A stretch of 64,000 bases of DNA. Source: Wolfiporia cocos (lineage: Eukaryota > Basidiomycota > Agaricomycetes > Polyporales > Phaeolaceae). The DNA lies in assembly GCA_029448655.1 (NCBI GenBank), contig JACCLO010000004.1:1612001-1676000 (forward strand). The letters are read 5' to 3'. The notes beneath the pieces are model-generated. The model saw nothing but the letters and a program-made list of their open reading frames with translations. It ran no database searches and was not told the DNA's origin. Below are positions 45,895 through 58,764 of this stretch, in pieces; position 1 is the first letter of the stretch, and the number at the start of each line of letters is the position of its first letter. The position numbers were made by a program, and so were the translations under genes.

Positions 45895-46737
45895 CGGACG
45901 TATAGAACGAGCTGGAACGAGTTACTTGACACTTGATATACACGGTTCAACACTAAGTGCTGCAGCGTGATGTCATTCGGTCCGATCTTCCATCTTTCCT
46001 CCGAGCAAGTCTCCGCCTTATATTCCTATAATACCGATGAGTGTGAATGTTGAACGGTTCGCCAATACAAGCTTACCCGGAAGATCTTATCCATCGCTCT
46101 TGCAATCACCAAAACTAGTTTTTCGACAGTTATCAGGTTCATCTCAGTGGTAGAGTCTCTGACGTTGACTTGACAAGTCTTCCAAGTGGCGTATCCTGGC
46201 CACTACACAGCTGTCATCGCCAGGCCTGCGCACCAAGGTATGCAGCATAATCCTACCTTAACTCGAATAGATGCTTTAGACGAGCTGCCAAGACTTGGCT
46301 GTATATGACACTTCGCCTCATTTAACAACTTGAATTGCTCCTGGTGCGCAAGATAAACGCCGATATTGCTGCCGATCTCGAAGGTGTGCAAGAGGGTCCG
46401 TTCAAAACGCTGTCGAGGGTCACTATACCAAGTCTGCTCCACCTTCTCCAGAACTGTGGCCTGGTGAAGCAATAAGCATTGCAATTTTCATAAGGGTACG
46501 CTGCCAACATACCAGACCACCCTTCCCGAAAACGCCGCTGAGCGAGGAATAAGGGCTATTTGGCACAGGCTTTATGTGAAGAAGTTCCCTTCCCATTCCT
46601 GGGTGTGATTGAACGATGTCGTAGGTATCCTGTCCTTGTGCGGCCAGGCGGGCTTGTAGCTCGTCATCGTTGTGAGATGGTGCAGCGCTGCCCGTGTCCT
46701 CGATCCCTTCCTCAGAGTTGTCAGACATTATCTCCAT
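45895..46737 (-). CDS. WPGY/GSFQP family protein, copy 9 (intact, compact)
   Basis: Four exons, about 240 residues. Exon 1 starts MEIMSDNSEEGIEDTG (acidic), followed by YDIVQSHPGM and ELLHIKPVP, the counterpart of the IVDSGF segment. Exon 2 reads EKVEQTWYSDPRQRFERT, GSNIGVYLAHQEQF and KASIRVK. Exon 3 is WPGYATWKTCQVNVRD with a VEKLVLVIARAMDKIF helix. Exon 4 has EERWKIGPNDITLQHLVL and VYQVSSNSFQLVLYV, ending at 45895. Introns GTATGT, GTAGGA and GTAAGC are all GT-AG; the last two are phase 0 at the family positions. It is the cleanest short-form member and shows the minimal architecture. Confidence 0.85.
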
Positions 46738-46842
46738 AGCACCGTCAACACCAAAGGGGTCGATAGACCCAGGCTGGCAAATGGTCGATCCAGAGCCTGC
46801 CAGAGGAATGTGTACGGAAACTCACTGGCCAGTCAGCCCCTG

Positions 46843-46849
46843 TTATATA
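46843..46849 (-). promoter_or_regulatory. TATA box of copy 9
   Basis: TATATAA on the minus strand about 106 bp upstream of the ATG at 46737. Confidence 0.4.
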
Positions 46850-49627
46850 TCTCACTCAGCGTGGTATCCGGCTGAGAGCATCATTTGATATCGATATCCA
46901 CTGAGCCGCAGTTCAGTTGTCGGAACGCGTACAAGCAGCATTTCTGAATAGTGGGTTCATATACGATGTGCTGGACTCTGAGCGTGTAACGGAGCCATGC
47001 CGCTGCCAGACATCAGGATATCAATCACGCCACGAATGGAATCAACGAAACGTACATGATTTCAATGTACCATTGCAACGAGAGAAGAACAGATACCCAG
47101 GCTCATATCACTACTCACTCTCTCCTCTGGGACGCAGGCGGTGCAGTGACAGGCACAGGCGGGCGTCAAACAAGCAGCGGTCCCGACATCGCCAGCCCCT
47201 AACACCAGCGCAGAGGTCCCTATGTCCGTTTTCATTAGGATCTGTATGGCGAAGCTTGGTACCGGGACATGTTGGGCTAAGTGGAAGAGCAGCATCTCAG
47301 ATGGGATGGGGAATCAGAATCTTCATCGATGTATGCCTTTACGGGTGCGCCTGCTCTGAGCTGTCTATGCGCCTACTCACGGATATCCAGTAGCGACCTA
47401 GTTGTGGAGCCGGTGGCTTCTGACATTGACGATGCGGTTGCGCTTGGTAAAGGGCAGATAATAGTCCAGCGTGAGTTTCGCAGACATCGGCGTCGAGGAA
47501 GGAGCTCAAATGGAGGTTGGCATATGCTCAGACCCTCAGCGACTATCACCTCACCCGTGTTGCTGAAGCCGTAGAGTTTACACCGTACGACGTGCAGCTA
47601 TTGACAGCGGGGGGTTGCGATACTACGGCCTGACCCGATGAAGATGATTGAGAGCTGAGAACTCCCAGAAGTGGGTTAGCGCGAAGAATCATCTGTCCAC
47701 CAGCGGCCGCTTTGCGCACGGCACGGATGGCTCGATATCCTTGCTTTCACCCAACGACAACGTGTCTCTGGGCTGATGTTACTTGGCTTCGGAGAATAAA
47801 CCTTGCAGAATCCATGGGTCGGATATCCATTTTACGGTCGAATCTATCGAGTTGATCTTTGGAGGAGGGTGCCACGCCATGCCCGTGTCAATATCTGGAA
47901 ATCCTACGCGGCGACACACACTGCGATCACAGGGTCCCCCATCCGCAAGTCACCGGTCAACGTCTCAACCTCGACGCCCCGGGTCTGACCCCTTGTCACT
48001 GACATGATAAGGAGTGAGTACATCCATCGTCTTCGACACTCGTGGTGTTAGCCACCTTCTTTAGCCGCCCGTTATCTCCCGCAGGTTCAAGAGTACTCGA
48101 AATAAGCTATATGCACTTCTCGGCCTCCAATGAGTTCGAGGGACATGAGTGTATACGAGGACATACTTTGGAACTCACTGGTTAACGATCTGACTCGCTA
48201 TGCTTTGACAGCGAAGGATAACATCCTCAGCTATTCGAAGGGGCTTGTCAATGCGTGAGGGGGTGCTCCAAGGTCCTCCAGTGGCGTTGGGGAAGATAGC
48301 TGTACTGCAGGCAGTTTAGTATTGAGAGGAGCAACTCGGTAAGAGGGATTCAGCCTCATTATATATCGTGCGGTGGATTGGGTTTGAGACCTGATGACAG
48401 GAATCGTCATATACATGCCTCACAGCATATACATTGCTCCAGCGCATGCATTTCTCTGGAGCCATGCTATGCTATCCCTATGCGATAGATAGGCGGACGT
48501 TTGCTAAGGCATGAATGCATGACAATGAGTCCCAGAACATACACAGGATTCGTATCTGCACCCACCATGCATTACACTCACCTGCATTCGCCACATATCT
48601 CCCTCCTGCTAGGGTCAGGGCAGGAGTAAAGCCTGTACTAAAGGCCATTTTCTGTAGACAGCAAGACGAGCTTTGATGCAACCTCGGGTACCGTTACCGA
48701 AGTGCTGTTGCCAGTTTTGGCGACCATCCTGCCTCAATTAGTCGACATCGCCCATCGAGAACTCTACGTAACTGTCCTACGTGTCCCCTCATGGCCTGCC
48801 TATCATGCCGTCAAGCGGCTGTCAACCTGCGTTTCCACTCGCTCTTCAGCCAAGAATGTCTGGGTAGGACGAAGACGTTTGCAGCCATGCGCAGTTGTTG
48901 GTGCGCGTAGGGTGTCATGCACACCGGTGGGTGCTTCAAGTGATCGCAGCCCTCTTATCAGCAGACGATATACGATATAGGCGTAAACATCACCCGCCCC
49001 GGGCTACAGTTCAGCAGCCTGTTGGCCTCTTTATCCGCGGGCACACTCCGCGCAGAAATCCATTTACCACCTAGCCAGGCAGCTACTTGCGATCTGAGCA
49101 GATCGATGCTTACGATGCCGGAGATAAACCTGCAAGTTTCATTGTCCGCCGAGGCGCGACACTCGGTCTCCCAGGTCGCCGCGCGCGACGCTCAAGATGC
49201 CGCATGCTTACGATAGATATGCATGTCACCTCTAGCTGTCTCGTTCTCATTTTGAACCCTTGGAGCAAATCGCATGTACTTCGAGAAAATGCAGTTGCAA
49301 ATGCTGTTCCAGGAAAGATAGAGGCAAATAAGAAGGAACGAACCTCTGAAGCAAAACTGGGGCTGCAGCGGCTAACATCGCGCCGATTCCTCACGCATCT
49401 CATCCTCAGCCTCATTTATGCTCAAGGGAGCACTTTCATGGACTTCCCGAGAGTACGAATTGCAAAAGGTCAGAGATATGTATCTTGCACATGCGTACAC
49501 TGCTGAGACGCGTTGCGCTTAATCTATACTACACCATCCGCTTCCACTACGTGCATATCCCGGTGATCCCGGCCTTGGGCAAAGACCATGGCAACGACTT
49601 TCACGCGATTATCAAACCTGGCCTGAG
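46850..49627. other. Accessory region without a confident gene
   Basis: Open stretches near 46917-47080 plus (QAAFLNSGFIYDVLDSE), 47390-47480 plus (PVASDIDDAVALGKGQ) and 47800-47988 plus (WVGYPFYGRIYRVDLW) look protein-like but could not be joined into a gene. A frame at 49087-49506 plus is open without motifs. Probably decayed genes. Confidence 0.3.
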
Positions 49628-49987
49628 ATGAACTCGACAGAGGAGGAAACCCAGGTGAATCAGTCCGAAATCCCAGAAACCAGGATGGACAACGTATCAA
49701 CTGTGTCTGAGTTTATTTCATTGCCTTACGCTGAGGCCTCGCGTCTGCGATGCTTCGTTCAAGTTGCATACATTTTGTTTGTTGCAGCGTTAGCCAATGG
49801 ATTAGTGACTCCTGATTGTACAACTACTGATGAATACGACGAGCCACAATATATTACGTTGCGTTTGCAATCATCACTTCATTTCGAATCGGATCATCCA
49901 GTTGGCAAGAACCGTGCAGCCTGTTTGTATCTTGATCAAGTCGACAAGCTCGAGGTTGTGAAGATACCGACGAGAGTCCCTCATTAG
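49628..49987 (+). CDS. Hypothetical protein, 119 residues, possibly partial
   Basis: An ATG-initiated open frame starts MNSTEEETQVNQSE (acidic/polar), followed by a hydrophobic stretch, VQVAYILFVAALANGLV, then an acidic segment with YITLRLQSSLHFESDHPV and DQVDKLEVVKIP. The upstream sequence (FHYVHIPVIPALGKDHG in another frame) is also open, so further exons are possible. It may be a membrane or secreted protein, but no family is recognised and the start is not secure. Confidence 0.35.
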   Translation: MNSTEEETQVNQSEIPETRMDNVSTVSEFISLPYAEASRLRCFVQVAYILFVAALANGLVTPDCTTTDEYDEPQYITLRLQSSLHFESDHPVGKNRAACLYLDQVDKLEVVKIPTRVPH

Positions 49988-50143
49988 GAAATGACCTGCC
50001 GCAGCCCGCCACATAGCCATTTCGGGAGTTCCCGACGACGAGCTTGACTACTTACAGCGACTTGCAGTGAGCTGACCCCGCACTCAATGTCCGCATACAT
50101 CCCTGTATAATCCCCTGTGGCTTGTATTTGCTTGATCCGCCAA

Positions 50144-53100
50144 ATGTTCGCTGTCGCCAGCTCGTTCTTTGCGCGGACGAATATATCCCAGTCTTACAAC
50201 ATCGGAGGGTCCTCGATCACAAGCAGGACATCAACACCAACCCCCTCGGGTACTCAGACTGCTGCGCTACCTGCAAACGCCCCTCATGCGCCGCCTTTCA
50301 ACGTTGGTCCATGGCGCATCCAGTCAGCAACGCACAAGGTCACAAACAAACGCGTGTCCGTATGGAGTGCAGACAAGAAGAGCCAGGAGATGGAGCGAAT
50401 GGGTCCTGCGTCGAAAGAGAGGACAATCGAGGTCTTGAAAGTGGAGGTGCGAGACGTTTGGCTGTGCGCGTACGGATGGTGAGTGATGCCGATGTTGTTC
50501 ACAGGCCTCTGCGCTGGGACGTCTGCGACATCCGTGCATCCTCGGTAAGTCACCTGTTCGAGGTGCATATATGCGCCTCCAGTCCTGATTAAGATGTAGA
50601 GATGGTGGAACCACTTGAAGAGACGCGTAACGAGCTCATCTTCGCTACCGAGCCTGTGATATCATCACTACATCTTTCCATCCCCAACTCCCTACAATAC
50701 ACGCCATTGGTAGAACTCGATGAAGTTGAAGTTGGTAGCACAAGTCACCACTTTACCAAATCATCTCATGTACTGAAATCATGCACAATGTCAGATCCAG
50801 AAGGGCATTCTACAAATTTGCAAAGGGCTGTCCTTCTTGCACACGTCTGCTCGGACGATACACTCCAATTTGTCCCCAGAGGCCATTCTGATTAACGGTT
50901 CAGTGAGCAAAACCTGGTGGAATAAACACGCGCGGCTCCCTGACAGCATGCATCCAAGGGTGACTGGAAGATCTCTGGCCTCGGTCTGACAATCCCCTTG
51001 TCTGGCCCTGGCGGTGGACCCACGCGCTGGGAGTTCCCTACGTTCGATGGACGGGTTCCACCGTATACGCAGCGCTCCTTTGACTATATGGGTGCGTATA
51101 TTGTCGCGTAGATCGACGATCGCTGACACTTGCGCAGCGCCGGAATACGCCCTCGACGAGGTGCTCGACCCCGCGTCGGACATGTACTCGCTTGGCTGCC
51201 TCATGTATGCGGTACATTGCAAAGGAAATCCGCCATTCAAGAATCACGGCAGCCTCAGCTCGCTGCGTGACAATGCAGGCAAGCCTATACCAGGCATGGA
51301 GCGCCTCGATTCCGAATTGAGAGGTACGCCGCGTCTTCTTCGTACTCATGGTCTTCCGTTGACCCACAGACAGTTCTGCTCAGCTCGCTGATTACACGGC
51401 ACACGCATAGTAGGCCATCCCCGGACAGACTGCCCGCGGATCCCTTCTTTTCGTCGTTGCCGATATCGACTCTCAATTTCCTCGACCGGTCGAACTTCGC
51501 TGCAAAGACGCGTGAGGAGAAGATCTCGTTCATGAAGGGCTTGACAAGCGTGCTTGATCGCTTCTCCGACGGACTGCGGATACGGAAGATTCTGCCATCC
51601 CTCGTGGAGGAGGTTGGTGTCTCACTCTCCTAGCTGTTTACGCTGACTATATGCTATATGATCAGATGAAAGACACGCAACTCCTGCCGTACATTCTGCC
51701 AAACATCTTTGCCATCTCACGAATACTCCCTTCAAGTCAATTTGCTGGTCTAGTGCTCCCGAGCCTCAAGCCCCTCTTTACCATTAAAGAGCCACCACAA
51801 AATATGCTGACTCTTCTGGATAACCTGCAATTACTGCAGGATAAGACAGAGAAGGCTGTCTTTCGTGAGCGTAAGCACATCAGCGGGTAGATACGGAAGC
51901 AATGTAACAAGGGCCTATCTTTCTAGACGTTCTTCCTTTGGTATACAACGCTCTGGAATCGGAACACGCCATTGTGGGTCGCGTCAGGCGTCTCGGAAAT
52001 TATATGCTCAACGATGACAGGTACAAGAACGCGCTCTAAAGGCAGTGCCGAGTCTCTGCGAGACTATCGACTACGCGGAAGTACAAGGAGTACTGTTCCC
52101 TCGGGTTGCGGTGCGCATTAAACATCGTTGTCGGTGATCTCATGCTTATTTGTCACATTGTTTGCAGCTCGTCTTCACCAAGACCCGTGTCCTCTCAGTC
52201 AAGGTGGCCACACTTGTGACATTCCTCGCGATGGTTAAAACACTAGATCAGGTCTGTTTTTCAGACGCTGAATGAAAGGAGCCAACTAAAGTTGCAGGAC
52301 GTATTAGTCGAGTCTCACGCAGAAGCTGGTTCCTCTTTTGTCCAAGATCCGTACGAAAGAGCCTGCAGTAACCGTAGGTCATCCCGAAGATGGATATGTG
52401 TTGCAGCTCAGCAGTGTCGCAGATGGCAACACTGGCTGTCCAAGAAGCCATGGGCATGAAGGTCGACCGGGAAGCTGTTGCGACCTTGGTGCTGCCTCAA
52501 CTGTGGGCAATGTCAATGGGACCTTGTACGTCTCAACATTCGGCCAGACGACGTCACGGACGTTGACAACGCGTTTATCATATACAGTGCTGACTGTGTC
52601 ACAGTTCAAGCGCTTCATGGAGGTCATCCGCAAGCTTGGCGACCGCGTTGAGCGAGAGCACGATCAGTATCTACGCGATTCGCAGAGGATCGAAGACCGG
52701 TCTACATCTGGGAATGGCACTGCAGACACATCGAGTGCAAACGGCACTGTTGACTTCGCAAGTCTCATCAGCAGCACCAATGGGGCCGCCACAGTGAAAG
52801 CAGATACGGTAATTGACAGTTCTAGCAATTGGGAGGACGACGTCTGGGGCAGCATCTTCACGAATGGGCCATCAGTAGGTCAACTGTCCAACTCAGCAAA
52901 CAGATCGTTGATGCAGTCTCGTTTAAGACTCCAGCATCGCAAAGTCCACCCGCTATTTCTCCGCCTGCGCCGCAACCATTGCAACCACAAGTGCAGTCTT
53001 TACCCTCAACTCCTCGACCATCGACGACACGAACCGCTTCCTCTTCGGGGACTGTCTCGCGGTCTGCACGGGGTTTGGGTGCTACTCCAGTACCAGCATC

Positions 53101-53482
53101 CTCTTTCAATGCCGCTTCTTTCACCCAAGCGACTAGCACGCCACCGACTTTCAATGCCTCCTCTTTCTCCCAAGCGATCAACATACCATCGATTCCAGCG
53201 CAGCAAACACGGTCGTCACTTTCCACGATGACCCCACTGGTGCCGCAGACACAGCCTACGCTGACCCCAGCAACGTCGCCGCCGCCGGCTCCGAACTACA
53301 ATATCTCCCTCACGCCAGCACAGCCCATGCTCACCATGTCTTCCCCGCCTCTCTTTGCCTCCCCACCATCTATGGCGAACCCACTTGTGCCTTCGAGACC
53401 CACACCCCCTGCTTGGCCTGGCAATGGCGCTCCCAAGCAGCTCACAAAGAATGATTGGGGCGACTTCGATCCATTAGCATGA
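50144..53482 (+). CDS. SCY1: SCY1-like pseudokinase (SCYL2-type)
   Basis: The gene begins MFAVASSFFARTNI, with a Ser/Thr/Pro-rich N-terminus, then a protein-kinase-like domain: PFNVGPWRIQSATH, VSVWSADKKS, SALGRLRHPCILEM, ICKGLSFLH, then IHSNLSPEAI where active kinases have HRDxxxxN, and ISGLGL where they have DFG. The catalytic Asp and the DFG Asp are thus missing, as is usual for SCY1-like proteins. YALDEVLDPASDMYSLGCL marks the APE-D-W part. HEAT-like helices follow (LPSLVEEMKDTQLLPYILPNI, LLQDKTEKAVFREHVLPL, KVPALVTFLA-type segments), then a disordered Pro/Ser/Gln-rich tail ending NDWGDFDPLA. Family members act in clathrin-linked trafficking at endosomes and Golgi. About twelve short introns. 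Its 3' end is 66 bp from that of the convergent helicase gene. Confidence 0.9.
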
Positions 53483-53548
53483 TATAGATTCTCACCGATA
53501 TGTAGCCTACGGAGGTGGTCTTGGAATAAGCTCCGACGCGCAATTTGT

Positions 53549-56500
53549 CTACGCCTCTTCCACCTCTACGCCATCAGCCTGCCGAACGGCGGGCGCTTCA
53601 ACGACGGTATTGTGCTTGTCGTTGATCTCGGGAGGATATTCTGGAATAAGATCCACATCGATGGGACGTCCAAGGATTGCCTTGAGAACAATCAGAGCAC
53701 CCGTTTTAGACGAGACAAGATTCCCCTCCTTGCAAGAGGGGCTGTCGACGCCTGTTGTCTTTGATCAAAATGAAACTGGCCTGATAGCGTTCAATGGCTT
53801 ACAATTTGTGCATCCTTCTTCGCACTCGCATCTTTCTACAGCATCGAGGGCATCGTGGAGCAGATCAGACACTACAGCGAGTCAGTTCATGCATTGTGTA
53901 AGATCAACCGGTCGTCTTACCGTGGTCGAAGGCCTTGACCGCCACACCACCATTCTTGCTGGTCGGTTCATAGAAGATAAGTCTGGTGCGCGACATGAGC
54001 CAGGCATACCGGCGTCAGAATGCTCGCTCACCGTGCCGGCCGCTTGCGCTGCGAAGTCTTTACCTTGTATTCCTTCTCTGCGACTTTACATTCTGTTTTC
54101 AGATCCGCTGCAAGAGCGAACCGGTTGAGAAATGCATGTTCGGCGGCATGAATAGCTTCCGCAGGATTGATCCCGGAATGCTGCATCAGCTCAAGCGTCG
54201 GGTTGGGCACATCCATCCAAAGGCCAGTGCTCTCGCGTTCCCAGAGCGGCGTGTCAAGGTCGACCGCATCAATGATTGCTTTGTTCCTGGATTGAAAAAT
54301 GAGTTGCTCTGCAGATACTCCGAGAGTTTTTGGGGCTACCTAATCTTGAAGTATCCTGACCAACAGTCAGCGATTCTATAGGAAACTGCTCTAGCTATCT
54401 AGCTAGCTACTCACCATAGACCACCGTCTTTAGCTCAACACCTGTATGTCCGTCACCATCAAGACAAGTTAGTCAGGGTGCGGACTTACGACCATAGAAT
54501 GCACGGAACGGTGAGTCCTTAATTGCTCGTATACGGTACGTTTGCGCGGCATCGATGTTCGTGAAATCCCTGCAGCGCTATCACCGTTAGAAAGACGGAC
54601 TAGATGCGTCTTTACAAACCTCGGCTCAGTGATCCAATTCACGTCGGTGCGAATGAGCTTCGCCGCACGGGAGTCATGACTAACCTCCTTGACCTAGTTC
54701 AAAATGTCAAAAGAGCTATATTGACGCCAATGTGATGCACCAACCAAGAAGGTTAATCCTTGATGTATGAACTACTTCAGTGTTAGACACACATTGTGCA
54801 AGATCGAGGGTTCACGCACGATAGCGCCTTCATAGATCTCGAAAAGAGCCCTCGACAGCTCAACTTCCTCGAGAATCTCGGCACGACCGCCGGGCTTTCC
54901 GAGACGCGTAACATCCACAGTATCATACTTCTCTTCTTCACCACCACGAAGACTGATATGTTTAGCGGGGAAGGGAAGGAACTTGGGATGTGTATGGTAC
55001 CTGTAGACAAACACGTGAGCCGGAAGATTGGAAAGATTGAATATCAAGTTCAGTTCACCAGCCATCTCTGTCTTTGATAAGGCGCGATTCACAGAGTTCT
55101 CTCATGTTTGGGCCGAAGTATCGCTCGTCTTCTAAGGTCAGCGGCATTTCATGTCCTGCGCATTGCAAATGAGATTCAAGAATGACTTTGCTGTCAAGAT
55201 CGATGATGAGATCGTTCATCGGCTTGTCGAACAGTTCGCTCGGACACTTCACGAAGTGTTGATCGACGGGGAATGGATCAGCAACAAAGACAGATAGGGC
55301 GTCTCGAGCGCGTCGCCCAGCACGGCCAGCTTGTTGACGCTGTACAGAATCAGCGGGAACCAATATCGAGCAAGAAAGGGGGACGTACAAAACTTGCGAT
55401 TCCACCAATGGGGAAGCCAAGCATGATGACTGCGTCCAGAACGCCGATGTCTACTCCGAGTTCCAGGGCATTGGTTGCGACGATCCCCAACAGATTACCG
55501 GAGAATGCTTCTTTCTCGATCTTGCGCCGATCCTGACATCGATCACAAGTGAGTATACTTGATTTCCATCTCGGGAGGGAACACGCATGCCTGTTGTGAA
55601 TAGCCTACGAATAGCCGATGTGAGACATAATTTAATTGGTCCCAAAGGGAGCGGGGCCCACCTCCTCTGTACGCCATGACCCGTTCCAGTATATCGAGTC
55701 GGCCATCAGACGTCAATTCCGCGCGCAACGTCTTCATCGCCTACAAAACCAAATTATGTGCTTCAGTTCATGCATTCGTGCTATTAATTCGGACGTACCA
55801 GCTCGCATGATTTCCTGATCTATTGAATCCAGTCAGAGAAATCTGAATGCACCTATTTTCGTAAACAGCACCTTGCAGAATAGGATCGCCCTGATCCCTC
55901 TTGCCATCAAAAACCTCATGAGGCGGGTTGCCTCTGACATGGAACTCCGCCGGCCAGAGCTTTCGTCCATAGGATCAAGAAGCGGAGGGTTCCATACAAG
56001 GTAGTCTTTCTTGCCTGAAGGGGCGCTGTCTTCAGTGATCTCTTCCACATCCTGCGAACGCTTGCATGAGCATATATGCAGAAGTGCGAAAAGGACAAAC
56101 CTCGATGCCGAAGATCCGTTGCATGTGTGCTTTCGGTTTGGCGATTGTTGCGCTGCAGGAGACGAACATCGATCTTCTGTCTATTCCCACTCAACTCAAT
56201 CAGGGTCGCACTGGAAGAAAAAACTGAGCACGTACTGCCGACAGCTGCGCAGATTCTACGCAAGCGCCGCATTACTTGTGCGACGTGACTGTCTGTCATG
56301 AGCAAACGCTCAGTTCGCGGCAGAGGAAATGCTTGCCTGCCAAAAACATTGGAATAGTAGTGCAACTCGTCCACAGCAACAAGTTTCAAGTTCTTCAGAA
56401 ACCTGCGACGGAGGGATGAATACGATCTGCGTTGATATAGCGAATGATTACATACTTTCGCCAAAGGTCCTCGTGAGGAAGTATGGATGCGTGGATCATG

Positions 56501-58457
56501 TCCTATCTCGATCGTCAGGTTGGACTGAAAATCTCGCGCATATAGCCACGTACAAAGTTGGTGAATATAACGGATGCCGTCTCACGGATACCTGCATCAT
56601 AATGAGCAGTGCAATGACACAGAGCTGGATAGATATACCTGCGCGCTGCTCTTGAGGTGTATCCCCATCGTAAGTAGAAACCTGAGATATACCACATTAA
56701 TCACACTATCGGGTCAGGGATCATGGAGTCTCCACCCTTATGTGCTCTAGTCCCGGACACGAATAAATCAACTGCTCCAACGCCAATCGCTGGTCCTGCG
56801 CGAGCGCCTTATCCCACCATAGTGATCAGCTACAGATTACATCGCATCATTCAAGTACCTTGCCTTGGTCGGGTATACAAAGATCGCTGTGGAATCTGGG
56901 TCCTCTTCCAAGAACCGCAGCAGTGGTACCTGATAGATGACACTCTTTCCCGAGGCCGTGCTGGTCGAGACGATCACGCTCTTTCCTTGGGCCAACGCGG
57001 TGATCGCGGCGACCTGATGCGTGTACAGGGACGTGATGTTACGTGCCGAGTGCAACGCTTGGGCAATCGCGGGGGAGAGCGGGGGGTCCAGCTCCCCTGT
57101 GCACGGATCGATAAGCACATAGAATGACATTAAGAGATTAAGCAGGTGCTCTCACCGATCTGCCCGTCCTTTGCATCCACTGTCCTTCTATCAACGATCT
57201 GGTCTTGGTACCACTCCTGTTGCTGTATTTCCTCGAGGACAGCGTCGATGGTCGGCCGGTGCGCTGGATCGGGAACTGTGCGCTGCGAGCTAGGCTCGCT
57301 TTCGCCTGGGATCAGGGAGATCCTGGACGAAGGATCGACGGGGATATGGTCTCGTGCGGCAGCTTGCAGGAGTGCGACAGGGTCCTCGTGCTTGGATATC
57401 GCTTCGAGCAGCCTGCCGAGATCTATAAGCGGGACGGAGGTCTGAGCTTGCCGGAAAAGTGACCCACTCGTTAGCGGCCTGCACAAAGCGGGCGTTGCGC
57501 TTCTCCACTAGCTTCTTCGTCGCTGTGGGCGTTAGCGCAGGAGGGACCATGTATACGAAGCTGCCAAGATAATCTAAAGCATATCGAATGTCCAGAGGCG
57601 ATATTCACATACCCTGGGTTGGTGCTCTTCTTCCCCCTTGAGGTTTCCACGAGGTCAAGGACAAGAACATGTTCTTCATCTCCCACCACATTGGAGCTTG
57701 GGGCTTCCTGGGAGCTGTAGGCCGAGTAGTCTGGAGAGCGGCTGCGCCGGGACGTTCCTGGCTGAGTCTCACTATGGATGAGCAATTCCGCCCGGGGAAT
57801 GTATGCAAACTTGACTAGGTCTGGAAGCAGCGCTCTGCGAAAGGTCAATGTCCAGGTATCCGACCTATTTCTGCAACATGTACGTACTTCAGCTCAGCGA
57901 CCTTCGCAAGATCCAGAGGTCTGTGGACATCGGACTTAGTTTCATCGTCTGGTCAATAGAGTCAAGTGCGGATCTCACTGCTTTAGAAGTGCTTCTACAG
58001 ATTGTCGGACGACGGGAAACGTGATCGCAAAGTTCTTCCGCGACGAACAGAATGCCAGGACTGTGTTCAGCGCCTGAATTGCCCGTCATTACTCCTTCTG
58101 TTCCCATCGACGTTAATATGTGCATACCTTAAATATCTATTTTTAATGCGCATGGATTGCGACTGAGCAAATTGATCCGCTATATAGCACCATTCACTTG
58201 CCTTGAACAGCTGCGCGGCCTGTTAGACTCCTATAGTACTATGGTAAATACACTCGACTCACCGCGTGGAAATACTCTGGCCATTCTAGAGCCTTGGTCA
58301 CGGCATCCTTCTCTTTCTCCTTGCTTTTCCTAGGTGCTCTCGGCTTCTTAGGAGCAGTTTCAGTAGTAGCATCGCTGGATACGCTGCCTGCCTCGTTTGC
58401 AGCCGGAGCAGCCTTCCTTTTCCTCGACTTCGCAGTAGCAGCCTTCGTACTCATCAT
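53549..58457 (-). CDS. HRQ1: Hrq1/RecQ4-like ATP-dependent DNA helicase
   Basis: A superfamily 2 3'-5' DNA helicase acting in interstrand crosslink repair and genome stability in yeasts. The basic, Ala/Lys-rich N-terminus ([17 protein letters not shown]) is nuclear-like. Motifs in order: [15 protein letters not shown] (motif 0/Q region), STSTASGKS (Walker A), FVYPTKALAQDQ (Ia), [14 protein letters not shown] (DEAH-type box II), FVSCSAT (III), FCKIRKSCELAM (IV), [13 protein letters not shown] (V), [11 protein letters not shown] (VI). The C-terminal region ([32 protein letters not shown], the Cys cluster [10 protein letters not shown]) matches the Zn-binding MZB/DUF1998 domain of this family. 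The gene has about 15 introns; one (56289-56336) uses a GC donor. Start at 58457 or the internal Met next to it. All core motifs are intact, so I expect an active enzyme. Confidence 0.92.
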
Positions 58458-58764
58458 ATAGGTGTTAAAAGTCGGTTATACTCCGTCAGATCTATAGTGC
58501 TGGCTCTTAGTTCCCGAGCCTTGGAATTAAGCGCGAGAGAAGTACTACGCGAACAAGGTGCGGTTCGGGCGCCAAAGCGCGGACTTAATTAGACACGCTT
58601 TCGTCACACAATGCGTGATTGTGACTGATCGTGGAACGCCCGCCCCGAGAATCTTGGGCGTCTCGGTCCTCACCTGCGTCTCTCGCCGCTGCTAGATTAA
58701 CGTGAGTATAGTTTTCCTACGATTCCCCTGAATTAATGGAAAAGCGAACTCTGCACTTTAGGAA
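58458..58764. promoter_or_regulatory. Divergent promoter with a 5' UTR intron
   Basis: 307 bp between two head-to-head starts. A typical GTGAGT donor at 58702 and a TTTAG acceptor ending at 58761 define a probable 60-bp intron just upstream of the ATG at 58765. Other promoter elements are not clear. Confidence 0.45.
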
